A stretch of DNA of 64,000 nucleotides from Rhinopithecus roxellana (lineage: Eukaryota > Chordata > Mammalia > Primates > Cercopithecidae): NCBI RefSeq assembly GCF_007565055.1, contig NC_044565.1, forward strand, positions 43,615,211 through 43,679,210, read 5' to 3'. Of the stretch, positions 45,490-57,687 are shown in pieces. Made by a program: the position numbers and the translations under genes. Under the pieces are notes generated by a model. It was not told the origin of the DNA and searched no databases. It worked only from the letters and a program-made list of their open reading frames with translations. Numbering within the stretch: position 1 is the first letter of the stretch; each line of letters begins with the position of its first letter.

Positions 45490-45581
45490 CTCAACATTGT
45501 AAGTAAGAGTGCATAACTATGACAATTAGATTCCTTCTTTTCTAATCGTCATAGTTAAGCACTCTTACTTACAATGTTGAG
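45490..45581. repeat. Near-perfect 41-bp inverted repeat (hairpin)
   Basis: The left arm at 45490-45530 (starting CTCAACATTGTAAGTAAGAG) and the right arm at 45541-45581 (ending CTTACTTACAATGTTGAG) are reverse complements at 39 of 41 positions. Ten bases, TTCCTTCTTT, lie between them. No known mobile element with this sequence comes to mind; it is not MADE1. A transcript from either strand would fold into a long hairpin. Confidence 0.93.
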
Positions 45582-45600
45582 GCCCCACCCCCATAATATT

Positions 45601-45645
45601 TTCCTTTTCTAATTGACATAGTTAAAACATATAACTTACCTTAAT
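45601..45645. repeat. Third, degenerate copy of the hairpin arm
   Basis: TTCCTTTTCTAATTGACATAG and GTTAAAACATATAACTTACC repeat the loop and right arm of the preceding hairpin (TTCCTTCTTTTCTAATCGTC, ATAGTTAAG, ACTTAC) in direct orientation about 70 bp downstream, with several differences. Confidence 0.75.
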
Positions 45646-46346
45646 GAATTCAGAATGAATTTTTGTGAACAGAATTGTTTATAAATTGTCTGCTTCTATT
45701 TTGAGGAAAAAAATAAGGCATTTGACTTTTTCCCATCTGAGGAACAAATCTTAGACAAAAGTGATCTTCCCCACATTCCTATGGACACTGAACAAGCATT
45801 CAGTACTTAGTGCAACAGCATAGACTAGTGGTAGGAAGGAAGATTGTAACGAGGAGGCCCAGACACTACTTTTTATCTTATCCAGGGCACATTTTAGTTT
45901 TAAGCTACACTGACAACAAAATTATCTATAGCTGTAGCAACAGACTATTTGACAAAATAAAACTGGTTTAAGGTAATTTTAAGTACCTTATGTCTTGTTT
46001 ACTAATTACTAGAATCTTTGAGAAGTACTTATTTCTTTCTCTTTTGACTGCTGTAAAGAATAATCACATACTCAAATGTTTTTTTAAAAAGTATTTCCTT
46101 TCCTTCAGTTGAAGACTTCAGCTATTTTAAATAAATTATGTATCAAAAATATCAGTTTAATTTGTGTCGTGGGGGATAATGGTATTAATTTTCCTGCATC
46201 AATTTTTTTTTTTTTATCCAGATAGGTGCTACATATCAATCAACCAACACTTACGTACACTAAGGACACTATAGAGGCAAATAAAATTAATTAAGAATCA
46301 GATCCTGAATTTAGAATCATATAATCAAACATGTATACAACTTATA
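45646..46346. other. No gene or recognised repeat
   Basis: AT-rich sequence with a short poly-T near 46204-46215. Nothing else is supportable. Confidence 0.45.
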
Positions 46347-46441
46347 CAATATGGAAAAAAATGCTATATTACCAATATGGACCAAATAATAAATGCTGTA
46401 TTACCAATATGGACAAAATAAATAAATGCTATATTACCAAT
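46347..46441. repeat. 26-33-bp minisatellite, three copies
   Basis: Three units begin with CAATATGG and end with ATGCT(A/G)TATTAC at 46347-46372, 46373-46404 and 46405-46437. Copies two and three contain extra AAATAA-type bases, so the array has grown in steps. Confidence 0.9.
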
Positions 46442-46514
46442 CTAAAGAGCCATGGAAGCAGAGAGGATAGAGGGATTAAACTCCTTTGAGAAAAAAAAGT
46501 CCTTGCAGGATTTG

Positions 46515-46580
46515 GTACTTAAGATATTGCCCAACACAGAGTGGACATTCAGTAAACATTTGCTTAATAAATGAATGATC
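46515..46580 (+). repeat. L2 3'-end fragment, sense
   Basis: CAACACAGAGTGGACATTCAGTAAACATTTGC followed by TTAATAAATGAATGA matches the terminal L2 sequence (CACATAGTAGGCGCTCAATAAATATTTGTTGAATGAATG). Confidence 0.65.
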
Positions 46581-46589
46581 TATAAATGA

Positions 46590-47140
46590 TCTCCCAAATC
46601 TTTGGGGCTATAAACATAACTGTTGTTTTATTACTTCTCATGGATTCCTGTGGGTTGGAATTTGGGAGTGGTCTGAGCTGGGTGGTCTCTCATAGAGTTG
46701 TGGCCAGGTGTTTGCTACAGCTAGTGCTGGCTGAAGGATGGGAGGTCAAAGCAGTTGGGGGCTGCCATCATCTGTCACTCTTTGTGTAGCCTCATGGTCT
46801 CTCCAGGCAGCAGCTTCTTTCGGCTGGGTTTAGTCTACCTTACAGCATGGTGGCCTCAGTGCAGTCAGACTTCTTGCAAGCTTTCAGGAACAAGTATTTT
46901 AGCCAACAAAGCAGAAGCTTCATGGCTATTAATGACCCAGACACAAAAGTCAATAGCATCACTTCTGCCGTACACTGTTAGTCGAAATAGGCACAAAGCC
47001 AGCCCATTTTTAAGGTAGGAGACAGACCATTTCTTGATGGGAATAGTGTCCAAGTCACATTTAAGAAGGGTATGTGGGAGGGAGGTATTGTTGTGGCTGC
47101 CTGTGGAAAACAGAATCAGCAGAGTGATTTCAATGTTCAT
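46590..47140 (-). mobile_element. Ancient MaLR-like LTR, antisense
   Basis: TTACTTCTCATGGATTCCTGTGGGTT, GGTCTGAGCTGGGTGGTCTC, CTCATGGTCTCTCCAGGCAGC, TTACAGCATGGTGGCCTC, GACAGACCATTTCTTGATGGG and CAAGTCACATTTAAGAAGGG follow an old antisense LTR pattern that I link to MLT1-type elements. The several open frames in this GC-richer stretch (46586-46789, 46755-47018 plus; 46865-47140 minus) are products of that sequence and not genes. Confidence 0.6.
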
Positions 47141-48884
47141 TTTTAAGCCGTGTAATGTGCGTTTCTTATACCTTTTTGTCTTTTTTTTTTTTTTTAACAG
47201 ACTATGTCATAAAATTCTAAAAAAAATTTGGAAATGGGTTTGGAATCAGAAGTCAGAATAGATTATTTATGAACTCTCCAATTGCTATGCACTCTCCAAT
47301 TGCTATGCAGTTTTGTGTAGTGTTTCTTTTAAATTTCTAGTTTTTTTTTTAAATATGTAAAGTCCTGATTTAGCCTGTGTTTATGTGATTGTGTGCTAAA
47401 CACCTGCAAATAAAACAACCTGTGTAATTAGGTCACTACCATGATAAAAAATATCTATCAAATTTACTGTTTGGTGTGACATAACAAGAAAAACAACAAA
47501 CCAGAGAAACAAACTGAAACAAAGAAAAACAAACACACGTATACAATACCCCAAAACAAATCAAGATAAATACTTATCTCATGTGTAATTTACTTAACTC
47601 TTCATTTGTCAACATGTTTCTTTGATATGGCATAGAAGACAAAATCTTATTTGACAAGTAATATGTCTCAGATTTTATTTTAGCAAAAATTTTTCATTAG
47701 AGTTACAACTCAATGGATTGTGTTTTACTTTGCACGCAAATAATGTCTTAATTCCAAGAGCTTTGTGACATACAGAAAAATATTTCAGGCCAATATGATA
47801 CCAGTTGGTGCACCAGGCAGAGTAAGATAATTTATCACCTCTGTTTCACTTTGGATATACCTATACCAAGAGAGAGTAGAAACATCAAAAAGCCAAGTAC
47901 TAGAAACTGTAATGCCGCTAATGACTAAAAGCATAGTGGTAATTGTCTTTTGTCCAGGTCATCATAGAAGTCATTCAATGGAAAATGTGAAATAACAGAT
48001 GTTTCAGCAATGTCCCCTGATTTCCAGATTTTGCAGCTCAGAAAGGGAAACATCAAACACTACATGCATATTATTATTTTTAAATGAGAAAAGTGAACTC
48101 CATGATACTCTTTGGAAAATAAAAAATGATTATTGAAAAAAACTTACTTTTAATATTTCCTTTTTAAAAATTAAGTACCACACTTAAAACTTAAAGAGTT
48201 TTATATGCTATGATTTGATTCGAATTTTAGGATGGAGACACAGGCTGTAAAAATATTTTTCTCCAGGTTTACCTTTATTATTATAGATAAGGGTAAAGGA
48301 GCTTACTAAGAGAAATAATAGTCTGAAAGTAGCATCTGAATGTAGACACAGCTTATAAATAAAATATAAAATTTTACTTAAGTAATTAGTAACATCTGTA
48401 GGCAAACACTAGTGTTTAAGGTAGTATACTGCTTGTGGAGTCTGAAGGTTGCTTGTTGCTGAGAAACTGGGTGCTGATTTTATTTTCAAGAGGGTCTTTT
48501 GTTGTTATAAATACCTCATAGCATCACAAGAAGTAACAGCTCAGCATCTATCTCTACTGCTGCAAATACCATTTCAGTTCATTCATCTCCTTCATGTGTT
48601 CTCAGCTGCTGGATTCAGACCTGGGGAAAAGTATTTTTCTCTTTTTCTGCAGTATTTCTTGCTTTGTTTTAGTTACCTCAATAACTCTCTCTTTTTGTTC
48701 TACTTTGGAAGGTGTAGCCATTAAATAAGTTCACAATTTATATTTTCTGTCTAAGGCACAGAAAATTTCTCAGTATTTTCTTAAAGGCACACAGGTAACC
48801 TTCTCATTTATAACATTCAGGCATAAAGCCTATAACGCTTAAAAATAAGTATGGTTCCTTTCCCATGGTAGCTTCAACAACATT
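47141..48884. other. No gene or recognised repeat
   Basis: It includes a 19-bp-period duplication CTCTCCAATTGCTATGCA near 47274-47309 and AAAC-rich DNA at 47480-47560. The frame at 48449-48724 (plus, 91 codons) has no relative that I recognise. Confidence 0.45.
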
Positions 48885-48967
48885 ACCAGATATATATATA
48901 TATACACACACACACATATATCTGGTGTATATATATACATATGTATATGTGTGTGTATATATATATC
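48885..48967. repeat. TA/CA/TG dinucleotide tract with palindrome
   Basis: ACCAGATATA (48885-48894) is mirrored by TATATCTGGT (48917-48926) around TA and CA runs, followed by further TA and TG repeats to 48967. It can extrude as a cruciform or replicate by slippage. Confidence 0.9.
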
Positions 48968-51768
48968 CCCACACAATACTGGGTGGAAGGAATCTTGTAA
49001 TACAGAATTATAATTAACATATTTGCTCTGGCTCATCTTTGGGTGCTCTGCCTTAATGCTGAATGCACATGGTGGGGGGTAATTTTTCTAGCCCTTCACC
49101 ATTCCATTCCTCAACACATTACTAAGAAGCCACGTCTGAATATGCTGAGCACTCAACGAGCAGTTCTGCAGATTCCTTATTTGAAACAGAAGCTAGCTAT
49201 GAAGAAAGCTGGATGAATCAGAGTATAAGTAAAGATTGGCTCCACTTGAGCTACCTGTACTATGAGATATCTCTTAGTTCCTACCAACAATGTGGTTATA
49301 TTTTCCAGTTGCAATTTCTAAGGCATTCACTCATTAAATTAGTGGTTGAGCAGGTGTAGCTAAAAATGCCTTCAATCACTTCTGTGTTATTTTGAGAGAG
49401 GAGTTTTGTAAGCCATTGAAATTTAATTTTAGAATCCCATTCAGTAAGCTGGAAAATAAAAGGATGGCAAACTGGAGTTTCTGGTTTTGCTTTTACATAT
49501 GGTAACACAATTAAGGCTTTTATAACCAAAGGAAAGTGATAACTGCAGAAGAAAATTGTGACAATAGTAACATTTAGTAAAGTGTTTGTATACATTGTCA
49601 AACTCATTTCCATAATTCTGGAAAGAAGAGGGGGTAAATATTGCTGTTTGCATTTTATATACATGTCATTAATATTAAGTCATTAAAGAATAAGGAGATA
49701 TATACATATATAATGAGAATATGTATTTTGAATGAGAATATATACAATACATATATGTATACAAACACAACTAAAATAGCTTAGCTTTTCCATTTTTTCA
49801 AACTTTCTCTTCCTCATTAATGTCTTCTTTCAAGAATTTCTTGTATATAAGCTTTCTAGAATGTTCTACATCTGTTTCCATCTCATTTATCCTTCAGTTG
49901 TCATGTTTTATTCTTTGTTTTAACTGAGTAATGTTAAGGGGCCAATGGTACAGTACATAAACTGATCAGAGGGGCAGAAGAAGGCATCATGAGCCTCACT
50001 ATGAAACCCTTCTTAATGCCGTGTTCCTTATGAATCCAACCTGCTAAAAAGTTGTTATTCAGTCAAAAGTATGTCACCAAGTGGTGTACAAATCATGCAT
50101 AGAGCTCTCTTCTATTTACGTTCCTAGACTTTGTAACTAACCTCACCATTGAGTAAGTAAAAGTATATCCGCTTTCCAAGAGAGCGTCCACTGAGTTATA
50201 AATAGTATCATATAATTTGTAGAGTACTGCAATAATGTATATACACGATCATTTCTCCCAAACTATTCTCAGTATGTGAAATAAATCATGAGTCATAAAA
50301 TATTTGCCTAGAGCAAAAACCATCCTTCAAAAATGATTCATGAGCAACAGTGATGTTAATTTTTAGAAAGTTTTCTGCCCTTTGAGACTATTCTTTTGCA
50401 TTAGGCATAGGTCCTAAAGTGAATTGAACAAAAAGCTTAAAGATGAACAAATGTAAATTAATAAACAAATTTACAATATGCAAATACACATGATTGTATT
50501 TTTACTCAATATACTAGAAAAGTATACCAAACGAAATTTCACATTACTTAATTTTCTGAGCTTGAATTTTTGCCTTTTCGTGTATACAAATACATATACA
50601 CAGACACACACACATACACAAGTACACTCATGCCTTGCCTTCACTGTAAATGAGCTGACATTCTGGATTTAATGATTTTCAGAGGCCACACTTAACTAAA
50701 CTTGATCAAAGAGGAATTTTTAAAGTATGTCTTTTAGGATGTCCACTCATTCCTATTAGATTTCCTTGTGCTTAGGTTGCCTTTTGATGGTCAGGACCAA
50801 CATTAAATGGTCCCTATCAGGTATCATAGATGACATCTCTTTTAGTTTTATTTTTTAGCAGCAAAATAGTCCATATTTTCTGTGTAATTTATGTTTGGTA
50901 TAAGTATCATTCAGTTTTCTCTATGACACCCTTTTGAAGTACATTTAAATCTTCCTTAACATATAGTGAGCACTCTTCTAGAGAATGTCTAACTTTGTTT
51001 TAGTTCCTTAGATTTGTAATGCATAGCTTTAGCAATACATCTGAGCATATTACTTGTTTTTTTTCTGAAGCTTGATGTTGTAAAGAGATATTGGAAGTTT
51101 GCTTTTTAGGATAACTCCCTAGACTATATCAATTTCTACTTAGGACTCTTGTGTCTTCTGACTGGGATAATTGACATACAATTTATATTTTCTTCATTTT
51201 ATTAAATTAAGAAATGGCATGAGATGATTCTAGGTTCTCACATTTTTATATACTTAATGCATTAAGAAAAAAGAAAAGTGTAATTTCTAACTAGAGGCTC
51301 CGGATGAAAAAAGGAGAGAATCAGTGTCTGGTGTTAGCAGTAGTGGTAGGCGCCTTGGTGGGCAACACTGTCCAAGGACCTCTCATATCTGAAAGCAAGT
51401 CTGCTAATAATTTTATAGTATTAAATTAGGAAGCTGCCTATCTGCTTCTGCCTTCTTTCCCAATTATGTTCATATCAAGTCCAGTAGGGAAGGAGATGTT
51501 GATTTTTTTGGGAAGCCAATTCATCATTTCTCTGAGAGTGCCAGACAGGTGCCAGGTATGGTGGAATTTGGATTCTGCCACTGCAAGGATGACATCACTT
51601 GGTGACCTCCTTCCAAGTAATCCGTTAGGTAACATGTCTTACAAATTTCATCTCCTATAAACAGGGGTGGTTTTAAAGAAAACAAAAAAAACGACTGTAG
51701 AGTAAAACGACTGTCTTAATTGTTAGGTGTTTTGACCACTCAACTACTTTTAAATTCTCATGAGGTTT

Positions 51769-51771
<3 letters not shown>
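48968..51771. other. No gene; AT-rich interval
   Basis: A TATA-rich stretch lies at 49690-49765 and an interrupted CA repeat at 50583-50622. The minus-strand frames at 49296-49664 and 49441-49653 share DNA in different frames and match nothing known to me. Confidence 0.45.

Positions 51772-51837
<66 letters not shown>
51772..51837. repeat. (TC)n(TG)n compound microsatellite
   Basis: About 25 TC units (51773-51822) pass into about 7 TG units. A long pure homopurine/homopyrimidine tract of this kind can form triplex DNA. Confidence 0.96.
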
Positions 51838-52441
51838 TCTACTAGTCCTGAGTACTGTGCTGCCTGCACTACAGTCTTGGAAATGATTCCTTTCACTTCA
51901 AGATCCAAGTCATTGCTGTGAATAATTAAAAAGCAGGGCTCTACCCTACTGGTAACCTCTTTCCACCTTGAAATAATCCCATTTACTGGCACTGTTGTGG
52001 TCATGTCTCTCATTTCACCCAATTTTCAGACTCGTTTGCCAGCTCTCTGCCTATTGTGGGTCTGCACTTTAAGCACTCACTTTCCTTATTGAAATGTTTC
52101 CTGACAAGGTAAGTGTAATATTAAATGTGCATGCAGTTCCTCATCATGTTTCTCCTTTGTGCCAATTATGTATCTTGATTTAGTCTTTTGTGTCACAGGG
52201 AACAATTGTATTCCTAATTCACACAGACCCTCTTCTCCAGCAAAACTGAATATGTGGAGCACCAGCCAGTGCCCTGCAAAAATGGTCTCTCTTGTCTATT
52301 AAGGTGCAAATTTAGTTATAGACTTTCCGTTTTTCATCTTGCTTAGAAATTCTGTACCATCCAGTGTCTGTATTCTTTCTAGAAGATGCCCAATAAATAC
52401 CTGCTGAATATAAATGTGTATTTCCTTCATCAAAATACTGC
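51838..52441. other. No gene; weak L2-like end near 52330-52420
   Basis: AGATGCCCAATAAATACCTGCTGAATA resembles an L2 end. The remainder is unassigned. Confidence 0.4.
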
Positions 52442-52868
52442 TTCATTATGATAAGTGAAATAAGCCAGACACAGAAAGATACTGCGTGACCTCGCTTTTA
52501 TATGGAATCTAAAAAAAAAAAGAAAAAAAAAAGTCAAGCACTATACATAGAGGCAAAGAGTAGAACAGTGGTTACCTGAGGTGATGGTGGGGTAAGAAAT
52601 GGGAATATGTAGGTATGAAGTGGCAGTGACGTAGGATGATTAAGTCTGGTGATCTAATATGCAGCATGAGGACTAGAGTTAATAATGTTCTATGGCGTAC
52701 TGGAAATTTGTTAAGAGGGAAGATTTTAGGTGCTCTTACATATACACACAAAAAAAGTAATTATGCGACATGATGGATATGTTAATTTGCTTGACTATAG
52801 TAATCATTTCACTATGTGTATGTATTTCAAAACATCATGTTGTACATCTTAACTATATGCAATAAAAA
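52442..52868 (+). mobile_element. L1M 3' UTR fragment, sense
   Basis: TTCATTATGATAAGTGAAATAAGCC, AGACACAGAAAGATACTGCG, GAACAGTGGTTACCTGAGG, GCATGAGGACTAGAGTTAATAATG, TATAGTAATCATTTCACTATG and AACATCATGTTGTACATC are the order of L1M 3' ends. The usual CA repeat is almost lost. It is 5'-truncated and non-coding. Confidence 0.88.
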
Positions 52869-55800
52869 CTATGTAAGTTTCTTGGGGACAGGGACTGTGC
52901 ATCTGAAATGTACATATGGTATTAAATATTTTAAAAATATAGCTTTAATTGGCAAATTGGTTCAATACTTTTTCAGAAAGGTCAGATTTCTGATTTGTCC
53001 AAACACTCTTGCAAGTTTTCTATTTCAGATAGTAGTTCTTCAAAGGGACTCAGCTATTTTTCTACTACGTAATGACACAATTTCTGGATTCTGTAGGTCT
53101 TGCTCTGTGCATTTTATGGGGAAAAAGCATTTGTCCCGCCTGCTTCTTTGTAGAAATAACTGAAAGGGCAATAGTATGAAACTTGTTAGTTTTTAAAAAA
53201 TGGAAAGAAGGGGGGGCTTTTAATTGTGTGAGAAATTTAATTAGATTTAGGCTAATTAAATTCATTTTTTATATTAACATGTTCACAAATATTATTGCAT
53301 CTCGTTAGATTTCATTCTTCTAGCCTTACTGAACAATATTCAGTAGTAGTTTCAGATTACAATAAGTTCATTATGAAGATAAGGTGGAATTAGTGTAGGA
53401 AGCTCAGCTGGTTGAAGGGGTCTGTACTTTAATTACTGCAGAGGGTGTGCATATTAATTACAACACAAGTGATATTTACTGTACCTCAGGAACATATGAC
53501 AGGGTAAAGATACTGACAGCACCAGCTAATAAACTCAGTATGATAATGAGGAGAAAAGACCATAAAAATAGAAGGAAATAAAATTATTCATAAAGTATAT
53601 TGATCCCAAAGTAAAGACATTAAGCTCTGATGAAGGGCAACAAAAGGGAAGCTCCTCACTTTATCAAACAAATAACCAAAGTAGAGAAATGTTAGCAGGG
53701 AGACAGATTGTCATTATACTGGTCACATGATCACACTCCAGAGAGTACACAGGAGCCATAAAATGGGAGATTTTTAATAAATCAGCAGAAAGCCATACTG
53801 TCACCTGCAGGAACTGAGGTCGCAATGGCTAAGGACAGCTCCTTAGAGTAGAGAAGTCAGATCTGCTGCAGCATAAACTGGAAGGAACCACATGCGTACA
53901 AAATTGGGTTTAAGAGCCACTGTCCTCTCTGGAAAAGCAAGGGGGCACCTAGGAATGCTGTAAGAATTGCTCTCAGTAGCAACCTGGAGGCCATCACCCA
54001 CTTTTTTCTGCGGTTTTAGGTCACCAGCTATGACTTTGAGGTGGCCAAGGGGAACGGGAGGGGTTGGTTGGGTAATTTTTCCCAGGAAATGCTCAATTTT
54101 GCTCTGATTCTGTCTAAATCCATATGGCTCAAAGGCAAGTTCAAGTTTTGGCTGTAGTGACTAAATTTGAGGCTTGGCTTTGTTTTGTTTTTACATGGGC
54201 CTTTCAAAGGGATGGTCATTCTTTTTTGATGATTATTTAGTCAGCTACCTAACATTTATAAACAACCTCATTTTAGAAAACAAGCAGCTGAATTACTAAT
54301 TTTTATTTGACATCAAATAATTAATATAGTCAGGTTTTTGCTAAGTACTTGTTATTTTGGAGGCTTATTAGCCCAAATCTGCCACAGATTGTGCTCATAG
54401 TTGACTTATCATGGATAGAAAGTACAATAGCTACCAATTTAAAATAAATTTTATTTTAATGCATGGGAATAATATTGACTAGACTCTTGAGATAAGTTAA
54501 TTTTATGAGGAAAGTATTTTTGTGGGTACAGGTATAAATAACGATTTATATATATATACTATCTATTTGATAAATACTTGCATGTATGAACTTAAATCGA
54601 TATAATAAGTGAAAATGCAGTTCTGGTTAAAACACCTCGAAAGTATAGTAGTGAACCTAGAGCAAATGGAGTTAAGGACATACCCAGGATATTGTGTAAC
54701 CTGGATCTCCATCTTGGTAGCACCATTAGAGTTGTTTGGAGACAGAACACAAAAGTGGAGATTCTTCATTTTGGTTGAAATGTATAAAATCATGAACTGA
54801 AAGGATTAGATACTAAATTACAGCATGAAATGATGGAAAATCTCACTTTGCAGCTTGGGCAAGACAAATAAAAGGAAAAATTAACCAATTCACTCAGATC
54901 TGAAATGTTTTATATTTCCTGTGGCAGAAGAGAGTATAACCTTAAACACAGTCATCCCTTGTTTTCTATTTCTCATTCTGCTCTTTTTAGGGCCTTATTC
55001 CATTTATTCCTAATATTCCAATCTTTTCATGCTAACCTTTTTATTTTTTTGGTGGTGGGTTATTCATTCACATGAAGGTGCAACATATCCAGAAATATTT
55101 TTTTTTTGGGAACAATGCTTCATGAAAGCGCACATGTTAGCTTGACTATCAGTGAAATAGTTGTGCATAAGCAAAGGATCCAGCTGAAATTACTTAAATA
55201 TATGAAATAATTATAAACATGGCCCACATAAAAGGCCAGGCATAGGCAGAACATGGGGTAAAGAGGTGATGATATGGTTCATAAATGTTGTTATTTTGTA
55301 CTGGGTTATTGTCACCAATATATATGTGATATTATGATACTAAGACACCAAAGCTGTAGGACAATATAATATCTTGAACATGAACATGGGGTGTTCAATA
55401 AATATTTAATGGATGAATGATGAAATGATTGAATGATTAAATGAATATACTTCAGTTAGTAGTTTCATCAATTCTGGAAAATTACCAGTAGTGCTTCTGC
55501 TGTACCTAGTGAACTGGCTTCTGTTTTTAATACTGGTGTTTGGCTTTTTGTGCTGGCATTTCCTAATCACAGTATCTCTGTCATCACCTGAGAGGTAAAT
55601 GCTGGCCAGAGTGGATGGCCGCTGTTGGGTGGCTAGGCCCTTTCTCCGTGTTTCAATGTAAAGGATGTAGGTGATAATGGGATGCACCTGTGTTGAAACC
55701 TGGACCATGAAGCTGTCTGCAGCTTGCCCTTTGGGAGTTTCAAACAGTTTTATGATTGTATAAATAGTTTTAGTAAACTTTCAATTATCAAGATGTTAAT

Positions 55801-57642
55801 ATATATATATTTTATCCAAAATATCCTGAAACTTGAAACCAAAAGAATGGTTTAGGTGCACACCAATTATATGTATGAGATCCTCAGGAACAGATGAGAA
55901 ATTCCAAGTCTACACCCCTAATCAACTAGGATTTAGGCTAGGCTACTTACTAGAATTGAAGAATCAGAACCTTTGGAAAAATAGGGGGAAGATTTATTTA
56001 AAATGATATTGAGTCTAATTCTGATTTTCTCTTTGAGCTTTATTGGCTTCTGTTATAGGTTTACTTCTTTTTGTCAAAGTTTCTAGTTTTTATTATTATA
56101 TTTCCTGGTCCCTCTCACTAAGTTCTTGTTGCCCTTGTGCCATCTCATTTGTCCTTAGTTTCTTCCTCTTCCTCCTGTACATTGATTCAAGGATCTATAG
56201 TTCATCGTTCACCATTATTACTCATTCTCCTCCTATCAACTCTAGTTCTGATACTTACTTCAGCAAATTATGCTTTCTCTTTTTCATGTTTCTACTTTAA
56301 TGGCTAATTTTTAACTTGACGCTCTGGAACTGCTCTTTTCTAACAGAGGAGGAGTTGAGTTTATTGAGAATTTGGTTTAGGGACATCTATTGATGTCTGA
56401 GAAAGGAGAGCAGTCCTTAGCTTTCCTCACTTATTTATTCGGTGAATAATGGGGAGATACAGAAACTTTGATGCAAATATCAAGTAGACATGAATTCCGA
56501 TGTTCAAATGTGTTCATAGAAAGCAGGGAATTTAGGAATTAAAATACCAGTGAGACAAAATGTGTTGTATCACCTGAAGATTGGGGTAACAGCCTACATC
56601 TCAAATTAAGAAAATCATTATCTTAAATTTGAAATACATGTAAGGACAGTCTCATATTGGCTGAAATTAAATGTTTAAATTTAAACAAAATAAGTGACAT
56701 TTAAAACTATGTATATTATATATAAAATGTGCTTTGTAATTTCTACAATTAGAGAGAACCACAAAATCCTTATGTCTCAGCTACACAGAAAATCTTGTTA
56801 ATTTTCATTGCAGTAAAGCAAAACTTGTGGAAAGTCCCCAAAGCATTTGAACCTTAGTGAAGAGTTTAACTCCTCTCAGCACTTCAAACTCTGAGAAGTT
56901 TAATAGATTAAAGTTTTAGAAGGTTAAGTTTTAGTTATAAACAAATTTATGTTTTTGTATGTTGATAATAAGAAAAAAATATTTTGTGGAAGTCTGAGGA
57001 AGCAAGACTGAATAGATAACTAAAAATCACAACATTCTAACCAATAAGTGAGATGGATATGATTGTTCATGCCTATTCTGTTCCTTAGACTTTGTAAATC
57101 TTCATACATCTCTTTCTTTTTTTCCCCCATGATTATGTTGTCTATTTATTGCCACAAAGTAGGAGTTGTAGTCAAGGTTTCCTGTAAGTCTTAGCTGTAC
57201 TGCTTCAAAGACTGTGTTAAAATAATAATTCATTGAGCAACCTCAAAGATGCTTCATACAATAGTGTTAATGAGCAATAAAGGAACAAAAAAGGCAACCT
57301 ATGATGGAGAATTAGCAAATCTCTCAGAAATTGCCAAATTGACCAGCATCACTAGGAACCACTGAGAAAAATGAAGGTGTTGTGCTTGGTATGTGACTTC
57401 ACAGTAACAAATATCAAAACAAAAAATGTTTGATTTAATTTGGAAAGGATCATTTTTCCTGTTACCTTTTCTGAAACAATCCTCACCCTCTGTTCCCTCA
57501 TTCCTGTTACAATTAGTCATTACCTACTGTTGCTTGTGATTTGTTGGCAGTCTATAGCTGCAATCTGTTGCTCTGTGACAGATCGATTCATTCAGCCCAC
57601 AGACTCATTCCTGAATTCAGCCAAAATGAATATATATCTCTA

Positions 57643-57643
<1 letters not shown>
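52869..57643. other. 4.8-kb repeat-poor AT-rich interval
   Basis: No transposable element is certain. A piece near 55385-55440 (GTTCAATAAATATTTAATGGATGAATG) looks like an L2/MIR end. The 100-codon minus-strand frame at 55406-55708 has no similarity that I know. A candidate conserved block lies at 53200-53490. Confidence 0.45.
53200..53490. promoter_or_regulatory. Candidate enhancer-like, TAAT-rich block
   Basis: Several homeobox core words (TTTAATTAGATT, GGCTAATTAAATTC, GCATATTAATTAC, TTTAATTACTGC) occur within 300 bp of repeat-free DNA. This is suggestive composition only. Confidence 0.28.

Positions 57644-57684
<41 letters not shown>
57644..57684. repeat. (TG)20 microsatellite
   Basis: An uninterrupted run of about 20 TG units, followed by TATAATGTATATGTATAC. 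Likely polymorphic in length. Confidence 0.97.

Positions 57685-57687
<3 letters not shown>

Noticed and set aside
45490..45581. Hairpin as a MADE1/mariner MITE or known miRNA
   Set aside because: The sequence does not match the MADE1 palindrome, there are no TA target duplications at its ends and I recognise no miRNA seed. It was kept as an unexplained inverted repeat.
46586..47140. Run of open frames suggesting an exon cluster
   Set aside because: The DNA follows an antisense ancient LTR. The frames conflict on both strands and show no splice structure or known domain.
55406..55708. 100-codon minus-strand frame in unique DNA
   Set aside because: No domain, no codon bias that I can see, no convincing splice sites and no relative that I recognise. 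Chance is the simpler explanation.
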